Assembly: GCA_051453625.1 (NCBI GenBank)
Contig: JBOZIK010000001.1
Span: forward strand, 104,645,001 to 104,688,410
Source of the DNA: Welwitschia mirabilis
Lineage: Eukaryota; Gnetophyta; Gnetopsida; Welwitschiales
Length of the DNA: 43,410 nucleotides
Direction of reading: 5' to 3'
Each line of letters begins with the position of its first letter. The first letter of the stretch is position 1. The notes beneath the pieces are model-generated. The model was not told the origin of the DNA, did no database searches, and saw nothing but the letters and a program-made list of their open reading frames with translations. The position numbers and the translations under genes are program-made. Positions 41,476 through 43,410 of the stretch are shown in pieces.

Positions 41476-41575
41476 NNNNNNNNNNNNNNNNNNNNNNNNN
41501 NNNNNNNNNNNNNNNNNNNNNNNNNNNNNNNNNNNNNNNNNNNNNNNNNNNNNNNNNNNNNNNNNNNNNNNNNNN
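41476..41575. other. 100-N gap with duplicated flanks
   Basis: About 75 bp starting AAGTAGAAGAGATAGATTAG occur before the gap and again after it with one base difference (GGCATATG against GGCTTATG). It lies in Copia-5 gag. Confidence 0.9.
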
Positions 41576-41827
41576 AAGTAGAAGAGATAGATTAGGCTTA
41601 TGAAAAACAATTATACCAACAACAAAAACCTAAAGGATCTAAAGAAATCCTTACGAGTAGCCATTTGGGATAACCGTGAAGAACATAAATAAGAAAGATC
41701 ATATGAAGAATATAAAGAAAGTAGAACATTATCTTTCATGGCACTTGTAACCCCCACTACTTAATCACCAAAATTCACTGACCATGATGATTTAGACATG
41801 AGTGAAAATGAAGAAGAGGAGGACGTT

Positions 41828-41927
41828 NNNNNNNNNNNNNNNNNNNNNNNNNNNNNNNNNNNNNNNNNNNNNNNNNNNNNNNNNNNNNNNNNNNNNNNNN
41901 NNNNNNNNNNNNNNNNNNNNNNNNNNN
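41828..41927. other. 100-N gap with duplicated flanks
   Basis: 48 bp starting GACCATGATGATTTAGACAT occur identically before and after the gap. It lies in the acidic segment of Copia-5 gag. Confidence 0.9.
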
Positions 41928-42475
41928 GACCATGATGATTTAGACATGAGTGAAAATGAAGAAGAGGAGGACGTTGAAGACATATATCATGAACTGTATC
42001 AAGAATATGAAAGGATTTCTCTAAAAGTTAGTAAATTGAAAAATATCATCAAGGATTTGAGAAGGGAGCATGAAGCCATAAATCAAAGAGATTCAAGATG
42101 AAAACACAAGTCTTATAAAGAACTTGAGCCAATCTTCACATGTCTTGAGAAGAATCACAAAAGGATCAAAGAAATTTGAGAAGATGCTTGGATTGGGATA
42201 ACTTACACATGACAAAAAGGGGATTGGATTTGAAGGCAATAGTCCATCAACATCATCTAGTGAGGTATGTATTAAAGATATAATAGTTTTTACTAGAAAT
42301 TTCACTTGCCATTATTATTGCAAACTTGAGCGTTCAAAATTTAATTGTTCATATATAAAAAATATTTATTTTGCAAACATTAATGCTTTACCATTTAAAT
42401 TTCTTCCTAACCAAGTCTCTACCAAAATGTCAAGAAAGATCATATGGGTAAAAGATAAGAATTTAGAGTCTTTTT

Positions 42476-43395
42476 GATCCAAGTAACTTTCAACATTAGA
42501 AATGGTTCTTGTTGGTAACATAAGTAGTTTTTGTTTACTTTGCTCAAGTTGTTACTAATTTGATTAATTATTGTTTTACTATAGTATTTTTACTTCATTA
42601 TTAATTTATTTACTATGTTACTAGCTATGATAATATTTCTAATTGATGTGCTCCTTAGAAGCATCACTATGGTTTTATCATTACTGTATGATCATTAATG
42701 TTATTATGATTAGATAAAGAAGATCATAGATAATATAGTTGTTATTATTGTGTTGGTTTTGCATCTTAATGGTAATTTATTGTGAAGCTCTATCTATAGA
42801 TTTTGAATATTCTAATGTTTCACTTTGCAATTAAAACTTGTTGTCATGAGCATAGCATTAGTCAATTTTCTTTTGGAAATAATGAAGTGAAAATGATCAG
42901 CTCATTTACATACTTTCTCTGGAAACTCTGTTATGATTAAATTTTTTTTATATACATATATATGACATAATGTCAAAGGGAGAAAATATGGTATTTCTCA
43001 CCACATGTCTAAGGTTTATAGCTATTTATCTCTTTTCATTTCTCCTTTGTCATTGATGTCAAAAGGGGTAGAAAATATGGTATTTTAAAAAGATGTAATA
43101 GACCTTTCTCAGTTTAGACATATGATGTATTTATGTAAATGTGTTTATGTATATGATTTTGTTGATGTGTGCATAAATTTACCATAGTTAAAATTGAATA
43201 GAGATCAAAATGGTTTTGTTTTAGGAGTATTTTTTCTAAAAGGAAATGCATCCTTTACTTAATATTATTTGTATGGCTTTGTGAAAGGAAGAGCTTTTAT
43301 TATGTAAATATGCTTCATTAGATTGATGAAAGAAGGAGCTTAAAAATGAAATATTTATTCGGCTTAAAATCACTTATTTGTTTGCTATCAATGTC
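42476..43395. other. Copia-5 non-coding tail replacing pol
   Basis: About 0.9 kb of T-rich sequence without any Copia domain. It contains two further PPT-like motifs, TGTCAAAGGGAGAAAATATG at 42971 and TGTCAAAAGGGGTAGAAAAT at 43057, 86 bp apart. Confidence 0.5.
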
Positions 43396-43407
43396 AAAGG
43401 GGAAGAT
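43396..43407 (+). promoter_or_regulatory. Copia-5 polypurine tract at the window edge
   Basis: AAAGGGGAAGAT directly before the final TGT, where the 3' LTR should start. The same phrase (GTCAAAGGGGGAGATTGT) is characteristic of SIRE-type Copia elements. Confidence 0.6.
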
Positions 43408-43410
43408 TGT

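Larger units (their letters stand above)
40620..42475 (+). pseudogene. Copia-5 gag (UBN2 type)
   Basis: Frames give LLFDGTNYAY-stop-KVRMRIFLRSL (Trp of YWK replaced by TAG at 40699-40701), then an open frame at 40861-41091 with NKAMEIIDAYALDAIFCVIC and EVWDILEIAHEG, and further LLISKFKDIHMEEEKTFQEF after a frameshift. An acidic stretch (DLDMSENEEEEDVED) lies at about 41935-41985, a coiled segment near 42000-42090, and a degenerate knuckle CHYYCKLERSKFNCSY at about 42308-42355. Order and motifs match SIRE/TNT1-type gag. Two gaps with duplicated flanks interrupt it. Confidence 0.75.
39515..43410 (+). mobile_element. Copia-5: SIRE-type Copia element lacking pol
   Basis: The layout is LTR (39515-about 40565), PBS-like site, gag (about 40620-42475), about 0.9 kb non-coding, PPT (43396-43405) and the first bases (TGT) of the next LTR at the window end. 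No protease, integrase, RT or RNase H motif is seen. It is therefore either a gag-only deletion derivative or an element whose pol was removed. The long LTR, the UBN2 gag with a distal knuckle and the GTCAAAGGGG PPT are typical of the SIRE/Maximus Copia lineage. Confidence 0.7.

Overview
The window is nuclear DNA of a seed plant with a large, AT-rich, retrotransposon-filled genome. The long introns and old, decayed Copia and Gypsy copies would fit a gymnosperm, but I cannot identify the species. There are no prokaryotic features. The only host gene I can support is the 3' part of a plant PPKL-type Ser/Thr phosphatase of the BSL family, closest to the BSL2/BSL3 branch. It is on the + strand in seven exons between 17009 and 20381, with the stop codon and a probable 3' UTR. 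All seven exons join in frame to 270 codons plus stop. The Kelch domain and the first phosphatase motif (GDxHG) are not in the window, so the first ~17 kb is probably one intron longer than 17 kb.

That putative intron carries a three-level nest of retroelements. A decayed Copia (Copia-1, + strand, about 2005-6572) is followed, near its own polypurine tract, by a second Copia (Copia-2, + strand, 6573-15374). Copia-2 is split within its RNase H reading frame by a Gypsy element on the - strand (Gypsy-1, 8879-14477). Gypsy-1 has paired LTRs, a tRNA-iMet primer binding site and a polypurine tract. Its leader holds a ~28-30 bp minisatellite with the palindrome TGACGTCA, and its LTRs contain a tRNA-Leu/Ser-like segment.

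Downstream of the gene (21.2-43.4 kb) I recognise only mobile DNA and AT-rich filler: a solo-LTR candidate (23483-23915); Copia-4 (+), cut off in its integrase by Copia-3 (- strand, 25863-~31320); a ~309 bp candidate TRIM element with ~105 bp LTRs, PBS and PPT (31412-31720); a decayed Athila/Tat-like Gypsy-2 on the - strand (33742-37800); and a SIRE-type Copia-5 (39515 to the window end). Copia-5 keeps LTR, PBS and gag, lacks a recognisable pol, and ends with its 3' polypurine tract on the last bases of the window.

Six of the nine N gaps have copies of the same sequence, or nearly so, on both sides. They look like unmerged contig overlaps rather than missing sequence, and reading frames that run through Ns are artefacts. 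All retroelement genes are broken by stops and frameshifts and are annotated as pseudogenes.
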